In this document: piece after piece, positions 34,069 through 44,566 of the stretch
How positions within the stretch are numbered: position 1 is the stretch's first letter
How the letters are laid out: the number at the start of each line of letters is the position of its first letter
Source: Halobacillus kuroshimensis DSM 18393
GTDB taxonomy: Bacteria > Bacillota > Bacilli > Bacillales > Halobacillaceae
Length of the DNA stretch: 64,000 nt
Direction of reading: 5' to 3'
Assembly (NCBI RefSeq): GCF_000425705.1
Contig: NZ_AUDY01000014.1
Coordinates: 1-64,000 of the forward strand
The notes under the pieces: model-generated
Databases searched by the model: none
Seen by the model: only the letters and a program-made list of their open reading frames with translations
Told to the model about the DNA's origin: nothing
Program-made: the position numbers and the translations under genes

Positions 34069-34869
34069 ATGACGGAATTTATGGGTGAATTGATTGGTAC
34101 GATGATTTTAATCATTTTTGGAGGCGGTGTCATAGCCGGAGCGAACTTGAAAGCTACAAAAGCGGAGGGAAACTGGGTGCTTATTACGATAGCCTGGGGC
34201 CTTGCTGTAGCCATGGGCGTGTACGCAGTTGGAAGCGTTACAGGCGCCCATATCAATCCGGCAGTTACACTTGGGTTTGCCGTTGTCGGAGATTTCCCGT
34301 GGGCGAAAGTCCCGCTATACATCACCGCACAAATGATGGGGGCATTTATCGGAGCAGCCATCGTGTTTTTCCATTACCTGCCTCATTTCAAAGACACGGA
34401 AGATCAACTGGCTATCAAATCCATCTTTTGTACGGATCCGGCCATACGCAGTCCTATTTCCAATCTTGTAAGTGAAATTATCGGTACCTTTGTACTCGTG
34501 ATGGGGTTATTATTTATAGGGGCCAATGAATTCACAGACGGCTTGAATCCATTGATCGTCGGCTTGTTGATTGTGGCCATCGGGATGTCCCTTGGTTCTA
34601 CAACCGGTTATGCGATCAACCCCGCGAGGGACCTCGGGCCAAGACTGGCGCATGCGGTTCTTCCTATTCCCGGCAAGGGAGGATCTGATTGGGGTTACTC
34701 CTGGATTCCTGTGGCTGGTCCGGCTATCGGTGGAATGTATGGCGGATTATTTTATCAAGCCATTTTCCAGGCGGAGTTTACCATATGGTTTTGGATAGGA
34801 TCCGCGGTTATTGCCGCTGCCCTTCTCAGTTCCATGAACATAGAATTAAAAAAAATGAAACAAGCATAG
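34069..34869 (+). CDS. glpF: Glycerol uptake facilitator (aquaglyceroporin)
   Basis: 266 residues, six membrane spans and two half-helices with the NPA motifs at 63-65 (HINPAVTLG) and 183-185 (AINPARDLGPRL). The Arg-Asp after the second NPA is the glycerol-facilitator type. It brings glycerol into the cell for GlpK. GGAG precedes the ATG. Expression depends on read-through of the leader terminator. Confidence 0.94.
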   Translation: MTEFMGELIGTMILIIFGGGVIAGANLKATKAEGNWVLITIAWGLAVAMGVYAVGSVTGAHINPAVTLGFAVVGDFPWAKVPLYITAQMMGAFIGAAIVFFHYLPHFKDTEDQLAIKSIFCTDPAIRSPISNLVSEIIGTFVLVMGLLFIGANEFTDGLNPLIVGLLIVAIGMSLGSTTGYAINPARDLGPRLAHAVLPIPGKGGSDWGYSWIPVAGPAIGGMYGGLFYQAIFQAEFTIWFWIGSAVIAAALLSSMNIELKKMKQA

Positions 34870-36384
<1,515 letters not shown>

Positions 36385-36388
36385 ATCT

Positions 36389-36416
36389 TTGACACGTGTC
36401 CGCTCTCTGATATAAT
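36389..36416 (+). promoter_or_regulatory. SigmaA promoter of glpD
   Basis: TTGACA (36389-36394), 16 bases, TATAAT (36411-36416): both hexamers are consensus. Confidence 0.85.
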
Positions 36417-36443
36417 AAAGGTACAAGTTAATGGACACGGTCG

Positions 36444-36506
36444 GAGACGCGGAGAGACCACGAAGCTTTATGCACAGCATAAGGAGTTTCGTGGTCTCTT
36501 TTTTTA
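36444..36506 (+). promoter_or_regulatory. GlpP-controlled leader terminator of glpD
   Basis: AGAGACCACGAA (36453-36464) pairs with TTCGTGGTCTCT (36488-36499), followed by eight T residues, about 30 bases after the promoter and 100 before glpD. GAGACGC at 36444-36450 precedes it. This matches the GlpP antitermination arrangement known from B. subtilis glpD. Confidence 0.85.
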
Positions 36507-36609
36507 TGCCACAGTGTCTAAAGAACATTCCCACACATAACTTTCGACATTTTCGGGAATACCCGTACCAGACCATTAAATGAAGACAACGGAAGAAGGA
36601 GAGATCGAT

Positions 36610-38277
36610 ATGCAATCATTTTCAAGCTTGGAAAGACAACGTCAATTTGAACGCTTGACTCAGGAAGAGTGGGACGTACTCGTCATCGGGGGAGGAATTA
36701 CCGGCTCTGGAATTGCACTGGATGCGGCCAGCCGCGGCATGAAAACAGCGGTCGTTGAAATGCAGGACTATGCAGCCGGAACATCCAGCCGCTCCACGAA
36801 ACTCGTACACGGCGGCCTGCGTTACTTGAAACAGTTTGAAGTTAAAATGGTGGCAGAAGTAGGAAAAGAGCGGGAGATCGTATATGAAAACGGCCCGCAC
36901 GTAACCACTCCTGAATGGATGCTGCTTCCATTCCACCAGGGCGGAAACTTCGGCCCGTTCTCTACCAACATCGGCCTGCGCGTCTACGATTATCTGGCTG
37001 GTGTTAAGAAATCCGAGCGCCGCTCCATGATGAGTGCGGAAGAAGCGCTTAAGCGTGAACCTCTTATCAAGCAGGACGGTTTAAAAGGTGCTGGGTATTA
37101 CGTTGAGTACAAAACAGATGATGCCCGTCTGACTCTGGAAGTTATGAAAAAAGCAGTTGAATATGGCGCCAACTCTTCCAACTACTCCAAAGTCGTGGAC
37201 TTTATCTATAGTGATGAAGGCAGAATCGTTGGAGCAGTAGTGGAAGATACGATCACAGGGGAACAGTATAACGTGAAAGCGAAGAAAATCATCAATGCGG
37301 GCGGTCCATGGGTTGATGAGCTACGTGAAATCGACGGCTCCAAGAAAGGGAAAACCCTGCAGTTGACTAAAGGTGTTCACCTTGTATTCGATCAGTCTGT
37401 CTTCCCGCTGAAGCAGGCGATCTACTTCGACAGTCCGGACGGTCGTATGATTTTTGCTATTCCTAGAAACGGGAAAACGTATATCGGGACAACCGATACG
37501 GTTTACGATCAGGACATTTCACATCCAACGATGACGGAAGAGGACCGCGATTACATTATTAAAGCGATGAACTATATGTTCCCAACCGTTAAAGCGACAA
37601 AAGAAGATGTGGAATCCAGCTGGGCCGGCCTTCGCCCTCTTATTCATGAGGAAGGTAAAGACCCATCTGAAATCTCCCGTAAAGATGAAATTTTCGTTTC
37701 TGACTCCGGTCTGATTTCCATGGCTGGCGGGAAGCTGACCGGTTACCGTAAGATGGCTGTGACAGCTGTCGATCTTGTCCGCGATCAATTGATGGAAGAA
37801 ACCGGCGTGCGCTACTCTGATTCCGAGACGAAGCGTATGGCTATTTCCGGAGGAGAAGTTGGCGGATCTAAAGGATTCAAGCAGTTCAAAGAAGAACGCT
37901 TGAAGATCGCTGAATCCATCGGTATTGATAAAGAGGAAGCAGATAAACTGATCCAGCTTTATGGTGCCAACGTGGATAAAGTGTTCAATAACTTCCAAAA
38001 CCGTAAAGAGGAAGCAGAGAAGGAAGGCATTGATCCAACTGTCTTTGCTCAGCTTGCTTATGCGCTTGAAGAAGAAATGACCTTCAAGCCGGTGGACTTC
38101 TTCGTCCGCCGTACCGCAGCCCTGTTCTTCAACATTCAATGGGTCCGCGATCATAAGGACAGTGTCATTGACTACATGGCTGAATCCTTAAACTATACAG
38201 ATGAGCAGAAGAAAGAATATACCGAGCAGCTTGATCAGCTTCTAAAAGAAGCCGTTACGCCTGTTGAATATGTATAA
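36610..38277 (+). CDS. glpD: Aerobic glycerol-3-phosphate dehydrogenase
   Basis: 555 residues, FAD-dependent. The FAD motif VIGGGITGSGIALDAASRG is near residue 30, followed by GTSSRSTKLVHGGLRYL, and the C-terminal domain carries DFFVRRTAALFF. It oxidises glycerol-3-phosphate to dihydroxyacetone phosphate at the membrane and passes electrons to quinone. ATG 36610 has AAGGAG 8 bases upstream. It has its own consensus promoter and leader. Confidence 0.96.
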   Translation: MQSFSSLERQRQFERLTQEEWDVLVIGGGITGSGIALDAASRGMKTAVVEMQDYAAGTSSRSTKLVHGGLRYLKQFEVKMVAEVGKEREIVYENGPHVTTPEWMLLPFHQGGNFGPFSTNIGLRVYDYLAGVKKSERRSMMSAEEALKREPLIKQDGLKGAGYYVEYKTDDARLTLEVMKKAVEYGANSSNYSKVVDFIYSDEGRIVGAVVEDTITGEQYNVKAKKIINAGGPWVDELREIDGSKKGKTLQLTKGVHLVFDQSVFPLKQAIYFDSPDGRMIFAIPRNGKTYIGTTDTVYDQDISHPTMTEEDRDYIIKAMNYMFPTVKATKEDVESSWAGLRPLIHEEGKDPSEISRKDEIFVSDSGLISMAGGKLTGYRKMAVTAVDLVRDQLMEETGVRYSDSETKRMAISGGEVGGSKGFKQFKEERLKIAESIGIDKEEADKLIQLYGANVDKVFNNFQNRKEEAEKEGIDPTVFAQLAYALEEEMTFKPVDFFVRRTAALFFNIQWVRDHKDSVIDYMAESLNYTDEQKKEYTEQLDQLLKEAVTPVEYV

Positions 38278-38283
38278 GTAATC

Positions 38284-38314
38284 AAACCCGTCCTCTCCGG
38301 AGGACGGGTTTTTA
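38284..38314 (+). terminator. Terminator after glpD
   Basis: AAACCCGTCCTC / GAGGACGGGTTT stem (one mispair near the loop) with T run. Confidence 0.88.
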
Positions 38315-38650
38315 AGGTTCTCGGGGAAACCGGTGCTGTTAATTTATCAGCGGATAAATACACGGCCTGCGAATGGCCTTTGTTTCACAAGGTAACAAAC
38401 AGCGGATCTTATGATATATACCCGACCAAAAAATCTGTCGGGAAAGTTCATGCAGGCTCTTTTTTTTCGATAGGATTTAAAAATCTTCATGTCTTGTCGG
38501 AGAGATGGAGAGGAGGCTGCATACCCCTTCTTCTTCCTGCTTACATGTGGAGGTCGTGCCTTTCTGTACGTTTTTTTAAGAGCTGGGCTCGGACGTCCGC
38601 CTTCCGATAGCCAACAGTTTGCTTTCTGTCCTATGGGGAGAATGGATATT
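38315..38650 (+). other. Gene-free stretch with structured RNA candidate
   Basis: No credible gene lies between glpD and the ATG at 38701. Within it GCCTGC (38365-38370) can pair with GCAGGC (38452-38457), enclosing two hairpins TTTGTT/AACAAA (38379-38399) and CCCGAC/GTCGGG (38421-38442), and eight T residues follow shortly after. It could be a terminator-linked structured leader or small RNA. A frame at 38380-38610 has no ribosome site and runs through the structure. Confidence 0.45.
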
Positions 38651-38677
38651 TGAAACTTTTTCCATGATTGCTGCGTA
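38651..38677 (+). promoter_or_regulatory. ECF-sigma-type promoter
   Basis: TGAAAC (38651-38656), 17 bases, CGTA (38674-38677), 23 bases before the next start. This matches the SigW/SigM/SigX class of Bacillus (TGAAAC-N16/17-CGT). Confidence 0.65.
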
Positions 38678-38700
38678 GAACATAGAAAGGGGGAAAAGGT

Positions 38701-39519
38701 ATGACGGACATTCGGTCGTTGATATTGAAAGATGCAGGAAGACAGTTGATCACGGGTGGGGTGTTGCTGGTTTTTGGTATGTTCTTTCTTATTTCCATCT
38801 TATTTTATCAGGAGGGTTCCTTTATCCTTTCTCTATTCTACTTCCCCTTGTTTTTTGTAACGGGAGCAGGATTGTTTGTGACGGGCCTGCAGGATTTCAA
38901 CAAATTACGGCATACGACCATCCAGACCGCGGACTCCTGTCCTGAATACACCTATCCCCTTTTTCCGAAGCGCATGTATCTTGGCCAGCAGGATATTAGA
39001 AATGATCAAGCTGGTCTTTATGATATGAGAGGGGAACGATATGCACAGGCGGAGGAAGAACAGCACTGGAAGTATAAACCGGCCCCTGTCATTTCAAGCT
39101 GGCTTTCTATTCCTTCCATTAAATCAGGTTCTTTTGTTTATAAAGATGATCAGGATGCGTCTCAGTACCGCCTTGAGAAAAAGGGCGGCTTCAAATGGCG
39201 TGGTTATATTCAGAATGAAGCAGGCAGGTATACGGCTTATACGAAAGAGTGGAAAGGGACGGATGGAAAGCGTGTCATCGGTTTTATTGAAGGACACAAC
39301 CTCCGATGGCAGCTTGAAGGAGATCGTTACCTCGGCTGGTACCAGGTGACAGATGAAAACGACAGGGTCTGGGCGGAGATTAAGCAGGGAGCTATTCCGA
39401 CCGAAGCGGCCGACCGTTTCGGGAACATGCCGGGTTTTATCGTAGAATGGTCTGTACGGGAGCAGGTACCTTCCTCACTTGTCGCTTTTCTATTTTTATT
39501 TCAATACGGGAATTATTAA
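38701..39519 (+). CDS. Hypothetical membrane protein, possibly envelope stress
   Basis: 272 residues. Two N-terminal spans (about 16-36 and 41-62) are followed by a soluble domain of about 200 residues made of antiparallel strands (QYRLEKKGGFKWRGYIQN, RYTAYTKEWKGTDGKRVIGF, RWQLEGDRYLGWYQ), which is reminiscent of tubby-like or scramblase-type folds; I do not assign it. AAAGGGGG precedes the ATG. The ECF-type promoter directly upstream suggests a role in the cell-envelope stress response. Confidence 0.7.
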   Translation: MTDIRSLILKDAGRQLITGGVLLVFGMFFLISILFYQEGSFILSLFYFPLFFVTGAGLFVTGLQDFNKLRHTTIQTADSCPEYTYPLFPKRMYLGQQDIRNDQAGLYDMRGERYAQAEEEQHWKYKPAPVISSWLSIPSIKSGSFVYKDDQDASQYRLEKKGGFKWRGYIQNEAGRYTAYTKEWKGTDGKRVIGFIEGHNLRWQLEGDRYLGWYQVTDENDRVWAEIKQGAIPTEAADRFGNMPGFIVEWSVREQVPSSLVAFLFLFQYGNY

Positions 39520-39545
39520 ACACCAGCGTTGGCTGGTGTTTTTAA
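39518..39545 (+). terminator. Terminator after the membrane protein gene
   Basis: AAACACCAGC-GTTG-GCTGGTGTTT followed by T-rich sequence; it overlaps the stop codon. Confidence 0.85.
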
Positions 39546-39562
39546 TTTCCAAAATTTTATAG

Positions 39563-39593
39563 TTGAAGATGACGTTAACGTAAATGGTATAGT
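39563..39593 (+). promoter_or_regulatory. MerR-type promoter/operator of the acyl-CoA operon
   Basis: TTGAAG (39563-39568) and TATAGT (39588-39593) with a 19-base spacer. The 10-bp perfect palindrome ACGTTAACGT (39572-39581) sits inside it. Confidence 0.75.
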
Positions 39594-39632
39594 GTAATTG
39601 TTGGAAAATTCATTCAATGAGAGGCGCTGCAG

Positions 39633-40025
39633 ATGAGAGACGAACTGTCGATTAAGGATGTAGCTGAAACGTTTGATGTAACGAAGCGGACGATCCGGTA
39701 TTACGAAGAAATCGGCTTAATCAGGCCGGAACGGAATCTCCAGGGACGAAGGATGTTCTCCCCTGGCGACCTCACAAGAATCCGACTCATATTTCGTGGC
39801 AAAAAGTATGGCTTTCATCTGGAAGAAATCAAGGAAATGATCGAACTTTTTGATCAAGACCCTTCCGGAGTGAGCCAGCTGGAAAGGACCATGTCTTACG
39901 GCAGGGAAAAGATGCAGGAAGTGGACATTAGAATCCGTGAACTATTGGAATTAAAGAAGGAAATGGAAGCTTGGATGGAAAGGTTTGAGCAGGAATTGAG
40001 GGAGCGGAGAGGAGAAACGCTGTGA
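39633..40025 (+). CDS. MerR-family regulator of acyl-CoA metabolism (LiuR-like)
   Basis: 130 residues with the MerR winged HTH (SIKDVAETFDVTKRTIRYYE, then GRRMFSPGDLTRIRLIFRGK) and a coiled-coil tail. No cysteines. It is first gene of an operon with an acyl-CoA synthetase and an acyl-CoA dehydrogenase, overlapping the former by four bases. LiuR-type MerR proteins control branched-chain amino acid and fatty acid catabolism in other bacteria. The palindrome in its own promoter suggests autoregulation. Confidence 0.85.
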   Translation: MRDELSIKDVAETFDVTKRTIRYYEEIGLIRPERNLQGRRMFSPGDLTRIRLIFRGKKYGFHLEEIKEMIELFDQDPSGVSQLERTMSYGREKMQEVDIRIRELLELKKEMEAWMERFEQELRERRGETL

Positions 40026-41554
40026 ATGTATCAGAAATGCTGGCTTATCAGGCAAGAAAGTATCCGGATAAAGATGGATTGATTTCACCCGATCGACGAT
40101 TGAGCTATAAGGAATGGAATGAACAGGTGAATCAAATGGCCCGTGCCTTCATGAGACTTGGTGTCGAACGTGGGGATAAAATCGTCATTCACATGCCGAA
40201 CACAATCGAGTTTATAGTGGGCTACTTTGCGGCTCACCGGGCGGGAGCGGTGGTCGTTCCCATTCATGCCCGATTGATAGAGAAGGAAGTTTCCTATATT
40301 TATGATCACAGTGATGCGGTCGTCCTGCTTACACATGAACAGACGTGGCCACAAGTCAAAGGGCTTGCAGAGGACAACACGGGCACCTTTATTAAAACCG
40401 GGGCTTCCCAAGGTAACTGGCTCTCCTACTCTGCTCTTCTGGCTCAGGAAGAGGCGCTGGAAGTCGTGAATGATGCCTCTGAAGAGGAGGAGGCTTCCAT
40501 TTTGTATACGTCAGGAACGACGGGGACGCCAAAAGGAGTTGTGTTTACGCACAAAAATATACTAAGCGTTTCCATTATGATGGCGATTGAAATGGAGATG
40601 AAAGTTTCGAGCCGGATTCTTCATATGATGCCACTCAGCCATTCCGCTCCGCTTCACTTGTTTTTAACCGCAGGTACCTATGTCGGAGCTACCCATGTTA
40701 CAGCGTCATCATTTACGCCTGATCTTTTGCTGGAACTCGCATCCAGAGAGAAAACGACGCATTTCTTTGGGGCACCTGTCGCCTATTTAATGACAGCCAG
40801 ACATCCGGATGTTGCAGATACAGACATGAGCTGGATGAAACACTGGGTTTATGGAGGAGCACCACTTTCCCGTACGGAGGTGGATTTCATACAAGAACAG
40901 TTGGACACAGAGAGCCTGTACTGTGTATATGGATTAACAGAAGCCGGTCCCAACGGTACTCTTCTGCTTCCGTCAGAGCATGAGAGAAAAGCAGGAAGTA
41001 TCGGTCAGCGTGCGGCTCTCAACTGTGAAATGAAAATCGCCCGTGACGATGGGCAGGAAACCGGAGCGGGTGAGGTGGGCGAAATCTGTCTGCGGGGAGA
41101 TGGAGTCATGAAAGCCTACTACAAAGACCCGGACCTCACCAGAGAAGTCATGCAGGACGGATGGTTGAAAACCGGTGATCTCGCTGTGCGGGATGAGGAG
41201 GGGTATGTGTGGGTGGTCGATCGAATGAAAGATATGATCATCTCGGGAGGTGTCAATATCTATCCGCGGGAAATTGAAACCATCCTCCTGCAGCATCCTC
41301 TTATTGAGGATGCTGCGGTGACGGGCGTCCCCCATCCCGACTGGGGTGAAACGGTGAAGGCCTTTATCGTTTCGCACAGCAGGATCGATCAATTGGAAGA
41401 GGAGTGCCGGTCCTTTCTGGAAAACCACTTGGCAGGGTATAAAATCCCGAGGTTGTATGAAGAAGTTCAGGAGCTGCCTCGTAATGCCACAGGCAAGCTG
41501 TTAAAGCACAGGCTTCGAGAAGAAAATCAACAGGTTCAGGGGGAGCGGTCATGA
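40022..41554 (+). CDS. Acyl-CoA synthetase (AMP-binding family)
   Basis: 510 residues. The adenylation signature is ILYTSGTTGTPKGVVFTH (about 160-177), YGLTEAGPN and the Asp/Arg/Lys set GWLKTGDLA, VVDRMKDMIISGG, and NATGKLLK with the catalytic C-terminal lysine. It activates a fatty or branched-chain acid as acyl-AMP then CoA thioester. The GTG start overlaps the merR stop (GTGA). Chain-length preference cannot be read. Confidence 0.9.
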   Translation: MNVSEMLAYQARKYPDKDGLISPDRRLSYKEWNEQVNQMARAFMRLGVERGDKIVIHMPNTIEFIVGYFAAHRAGAVVVPIHARLIEKEVSYIYDHSDAVVLLTHEQTWPQVKGLAEDNTGTFIKTGASQGNWLSYSALLAQEEALEVVNDASEEEEASILYTSGTTGTPKGVVFTHKNILSVSIMMAIEMEMKVSSRILHMMPLSHSAPLHLFLTAGTYVGATHVTASSFTPDLLLELASREKTTHFFGAPVAYLMTARHPDVADTDMSWMKHWVYGGAPLSRTEVDFIQEQLDTESLYCVYGLTEAGPNGTLLLPSEHERKAGSIGQRAALNCEMKIARDDGQETGAGEVGEICLRGDGVMKAYYKDPDLTREVMQDGWLKTGDLAVRDEEGYVWVVDRMKDMIISGGVNIYPREIETILLQHPLIEDAAVTGVPHPDWGETVKAFIVSHSRIDQLEEECRSFLENHLAGYKIPRLYEEVQELPRNATGKLLKHRLREENQQVQGERS

Positions 41555-43206
41555 ACTTTTTTCTAAATGATGAGAATCTTCAGCATGTACTGAAGCAATC
41601 CTGGAATGAACCTTTTCAGAAATGGGCCTTCCCCAAGCTGGAAAATTACGGTGCGATGTGTGCTCACGATATTGATGAGCGCGCGGCGTACACCGACAGA
41701 GATGGCCGGCCTGTTTTGATTAAGTATGACAAAATGGGGCGGGATATTTCCTATGTGCGTCTCAATGAAGGGTACTTGAAGACCGTTCGGGATACCTACA
41801 ACACTGGTATTGTAGGTTTTGTTCATAAACCGATTCCGGAACTAGGGGTGCCGGGGGATTACACGTATTCCTTTGCTCTCGGTTACCTGCTCTCCCAGGC
41901 AGAGCCCGGCTTTTACTGTCCGGTCACCCTTACAATGGCTACTGCGTATTTAATCGATCATTACGCTGATGACCAATTGAAAGCTAAATATCTGCCTCAC
42001 GTTCTATCCACAGGAGAGGTGGACCTTTTTGAAGGAGCGACTTTCTTAACCGAGCGCCAGGGAGGATCGGATGTTGGGGCAAATGAGGTCAAGGCCGTGA
42101 AGGAGGGGGACGTCTACCACCTTTATGGGGAAAAATATTTTGCCAGTAACGCCGGTGCCTGTGGTGTCGCTATGGTTCTGGCCAGGGTGGAAGGTGCGCA
42201 GAAGGGGACGAAAGGATTGAGTCTGTTCCTCGTGCCCTGGCGTGGCGGGGATGGACAGCTGAACGGAATTCAAATCCGCCGTTTGAAAGACAAGCTCGGA
42301 GTCCGGGCTGTTCCATCAGCCGAGGTGGAATTTGCAGGAGCTGAGGGTTACTTAGTAGGAGAGGCGGACAGAGGGTTTTATTACATGATGGAAGCCTTGA
42401 ACCTTTCCCGGATATGCAATGCCGTGGCTTCAATTGGAATTATGCGCCGCTCAGTCACCGAATCCCTTGCCTATGCGAAAGAACGGGAGGCGTTTGGGGG
42501 CAGGCTGATTGACTACCCGATGATTCAGGATACCCTTTCCACTATGACAATGAAGCAGGAAGTGGAAACGCGGGCGGTGTTTCACATGATTCGTGCCTTT
42601 GACCGCATGGTTCATGCTTCAGAACACCGTCCGGAAGAAGAGGTGCTGAACCGGCTTCGTATTGCTGTATTAAAAAAGGAATCGGCAGAACAGGCGGTTC
42701 ACTTTGCCCAGGAAGCCATTGAACTTCATGGAGGAAATGGGTATATCGAGGATTTTGTCACTCCCCGACTGCTTCGTGATGCCCAGGTGCTTACAGTCTG
42801 GGAGGGGACGGCGAACATCCTTGGGCTTGAGGTTTTGCGGCTGTTCCATAAGTATCAGGCCCACCAGTTGTTTTACGATGAGCTTAAAGCACGAATGGAT
42901 GTCTTGGAAAAGGATGAGGATGTGCGTGCGGTCGACGAATACTTGGAAGATTTTCTTGAAGAATCCAGACGGATGATGCAGATGAAGGAACGGGAGCAGA
43001 CCTTTTACAGCAAACGCCTCGCCAAAAAGATGGCTCTGCTCTATGAAGGGGTCACCGCACTGGAGATGAAAAGAGAAGGCGGACGGACAGAAAAGGCCGC
43101 CAGCTTGTATCTCCACCTTCATTTTCACCGCGAATCAAACTTGGAAGATCCATTGGTCCTTCAGTATGCAGATGATCTGTTATACCGGACGGCCGTCAAA
43201 CCTTAA
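41551..43206 (+). CDS. Acyl-CoA dehydrogenase, AidB-like
   Basis: 551 residues, longer than the typical 380 because of extra N- and C-terminal segments, as in AidB-like members. FAD/substrate blocks include FLTERQGGSDVGANEV, EREAFGGRLIDYP, AIELHGGNGYIEDF and TVWEGTANILGLEVL. It likely desaturates an acyl-CoA made by the preceding synthetase. Start and stop overlap by ATGA, so translation is coupled. Confidence 0.88.
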   Translation: MNFFLNDENLQHVLKQSWNEPFQKWAFPKLENYGAMCAHDIDERAAYTDRDGRPVLIKYDKMGRDISYVRLNEGYLKTVRDTYNTGIVGFVHKPIPELGVPGDYTYSFALGYLLSQAEPGFYCPVTLTMATAYLIDHYADDQLKAKYLPHVLSTGEVDLFEGATFLTERQGGSDVGANEVKAVKEGDVYHLYGEKYFASNAGACGVAMVLARVEGAQKGTKGLSLFLVPWRGGDGQLNGIQIRRLKDKLGVRAVPSAEVEFAGAEGYLVGEADRGFYYMMEALNLSRICNAVASIGIMRRSVTESLAYAKEREAFGGRLIDYPMIQDTLSTMTMKQEVETRAVFHMIRAFDRMVHASEHRPEEEVLNRLRIAVLKKESAEQAVHFAQEAIELHGGNGYIEDFVTPRLLRDAQVLTVWEGTANILGLEVLRLFHKYQAHQLFYDELKARMDVLEKDEDVRAVDEYLEDFLEESRRMMQMKEREQTFYSKRLAKKMALLYEGVTALEMKREGGRTEKAASLYLHLHFHRESNLEDPLVLQYADDLLYRTAVKP

Positions 43207-43208
43207 AC

Positions 43209-43239
43209 AGACAGCCCCCTCTTGCAGGGGGCTGTTTTT
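43209..43239 (+). terminator. Terminator after the acyl-CoA dehydrogenase
   Basis: ACAGCCCCCT-CTTGC-AGGGGGCTGT followed by T run. Confidence 0.88.
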
Positions 43240-43316
43240 CGTTGGGCGGCTGAACCGGCTTTTTTCAAAAGATTCTGTTATGATAGGGAAGAATGCATAC
43301 GGATGGTAATTCTTGT

Positions 43317-43358
43317 TTGACGCGTCATCTTTATCATGTTAGCATATTAGCAAGCTAA
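43317..43358 (+). promoter_or_regulatory. Promoter and palindromic operator candidate of the his operon
   Basis: TTGACG (43317-43322), 17 bases, TAGCAT (43340-43345). TTAGC occurs at 43339-43343 and in the 5-2-5 palindrome TTAGC-AA-GCTAA at 43347-43358, covering the expected start of transcription. Confidence 0.6.
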
Positions 43359-43384
43359 AGGATTTGGTGAAAGGATGGGTTCCA

Positions 43385-44566
43385 TTGGTGAAACGTCTGA
43401 TGTTTGAAAAACCTTTGGGAATGCGGGACACGCTTCCCTTTTTTTATAAACAAAAATCGAAAGCAAGAAGAAATTTATCGGAAACGATCCTATCTTACGG
43501 CTATTCGTTTATGGATACGCCGATTATGGAATATCACGATACCGTCGGTCAGGTGAGTGCCACACTTGATCAGCAGCTGTTCAAGCTGCTTGACCAGCAG
43601 GGGCATACACTTGTCCTCCGTCCGGATTTGACGGCTCCCATTGCGCGCGTGGCGGCTTCTCAGCTGAAAAACAGTGAGTTCCCTCTCCGTCTGGCCTATG
43701 ACGGTCCGGTCTTCCGTGCACAGCAGGCAGAAGGAGGAAAGCCTGCCCAGTTTGAACAAGTGGGAACAGAACTCATTGGCGATCATTCTTCCTATGGAGA
43801 CGCGGAAGTGATTGCTCTTCTTGTTGAATCCTTAAAGCAGACGGGGCTGGACGACTTTGTCATTACGGTCGGACACATCGGGTACGTGAAAGCCTTTTTC
43901 AACGATCTGCTTGGAGATGATCAGGAAACGATCGATGAGCTGCTGAACTACCTTTACCGAAAAAATTATGTCGGCTATAAAGAAGCCGTCAAATCCCTGG
44001 ATGCTCCGGCGGATAAAAAACAATCCCTTCTCCAGCTGCTCACGTTGAAAGGCGGAGAAGAAATCTTTGAATACAGCCGCTCGCTTGCCCGCAATCAGTC
44101 CTGCATGCAGGCAGTGAATGAATTAAAACAGCTCCACAGGCTTCTGGAGCAGTACGGGGTGCAGCAGTACATTCAGTTTGATTTGAATCTGATCAGTCAT
44201 ATGGATTATTACACAGGAGTCCTGTTTGAAGGCTACGCTCCTCACTTGGGAGCCATGCTCTGCAATGGAGGGCGCTATGATACACTCCTTCCTTCTTTCC
44301 AGCTCAATGCATCGGCAACAGGGTTTGCCATTCATCTGGAGCGTTTAGTAGAAGCCTTGAATGACCAGGAGGACGAAGATGAGCGCATGGCTGTCATTGT
44401 GGACGATGAAACACACAGCCTGGGCATTGAAGAAGCGAAGAAATACCGACAGGAAGGGTACGCGGTCCTGCTGCAGCACGTGGATCAGATCCCTGATATC
44501 CAAGCCTTCCAGCAGGAGCTTTCCCAAACGGTTGATTTAACGAAAAAAGGAGGGAAATCAGAATGA
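43385..44566 (+). CDS. hisZ: ATP phosphoribosyltransferase regulatory subunit
   Basis: About 393 residues, a histidyl-tRNA synthetase paralogue lacking aminoacylation function. [27 protein letters not shown] and [12 protein letters not shown] follow the class II motifs. HisZ binds the short HisG and confers histidine feedback inhibition. The start is uncertain: TTG 43385 and GTG 43388 both lie behind AAAGGA and fit the family; an upstream GTG at 43367 is also in frame. It overlaps hisG by four bases. Confidence 0.88.
   Translation: MVKRLMFEKPLGMRDTLPFFYKQKSKARRNLSETILSYGYSFMDTPIMEYHDTVGQVSATLDQQLFKLLDQQGHTLVLRPDLTAPIARVAASQLKNSEFPLRLAYDGPVFRAQQAEGGKPAQFEQVGTELIGDHSSYGDAEVIALLVESLKQTGLDDFVITVGHIGYVKAFFNDLLGDDQETIDELLNYLYRKNYVGYKEAVKSLDAPADKKQSLLQLLTLKGGEEIFEYSRSLARNQSCMQAVNELKQLHRLLEQYGVQQYIQFDLNLISHMDYYTGVLFEGYAPHLGAMLCNGGRYDTLLPSFQLNASATGFAIHLERLVEALNDQEDEDERMAVIVDDETHSLGIEEAKKYRQEGYAVLLQHVDQIPDIQAFQQELSQTVDLTKKGGKSE

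Noticed and set aside
38380-38610. 76-codon frame after glpD
   Set aside because: No ribosome site, and it crosses the structured RNA candidate; composition is not protein-like.
43240-43384. T-box riboswitch before hisZ
   Set aside because: No AGGGTGG-like T-box motif, no specifier stem and no terminator; a protein operator is more likely.
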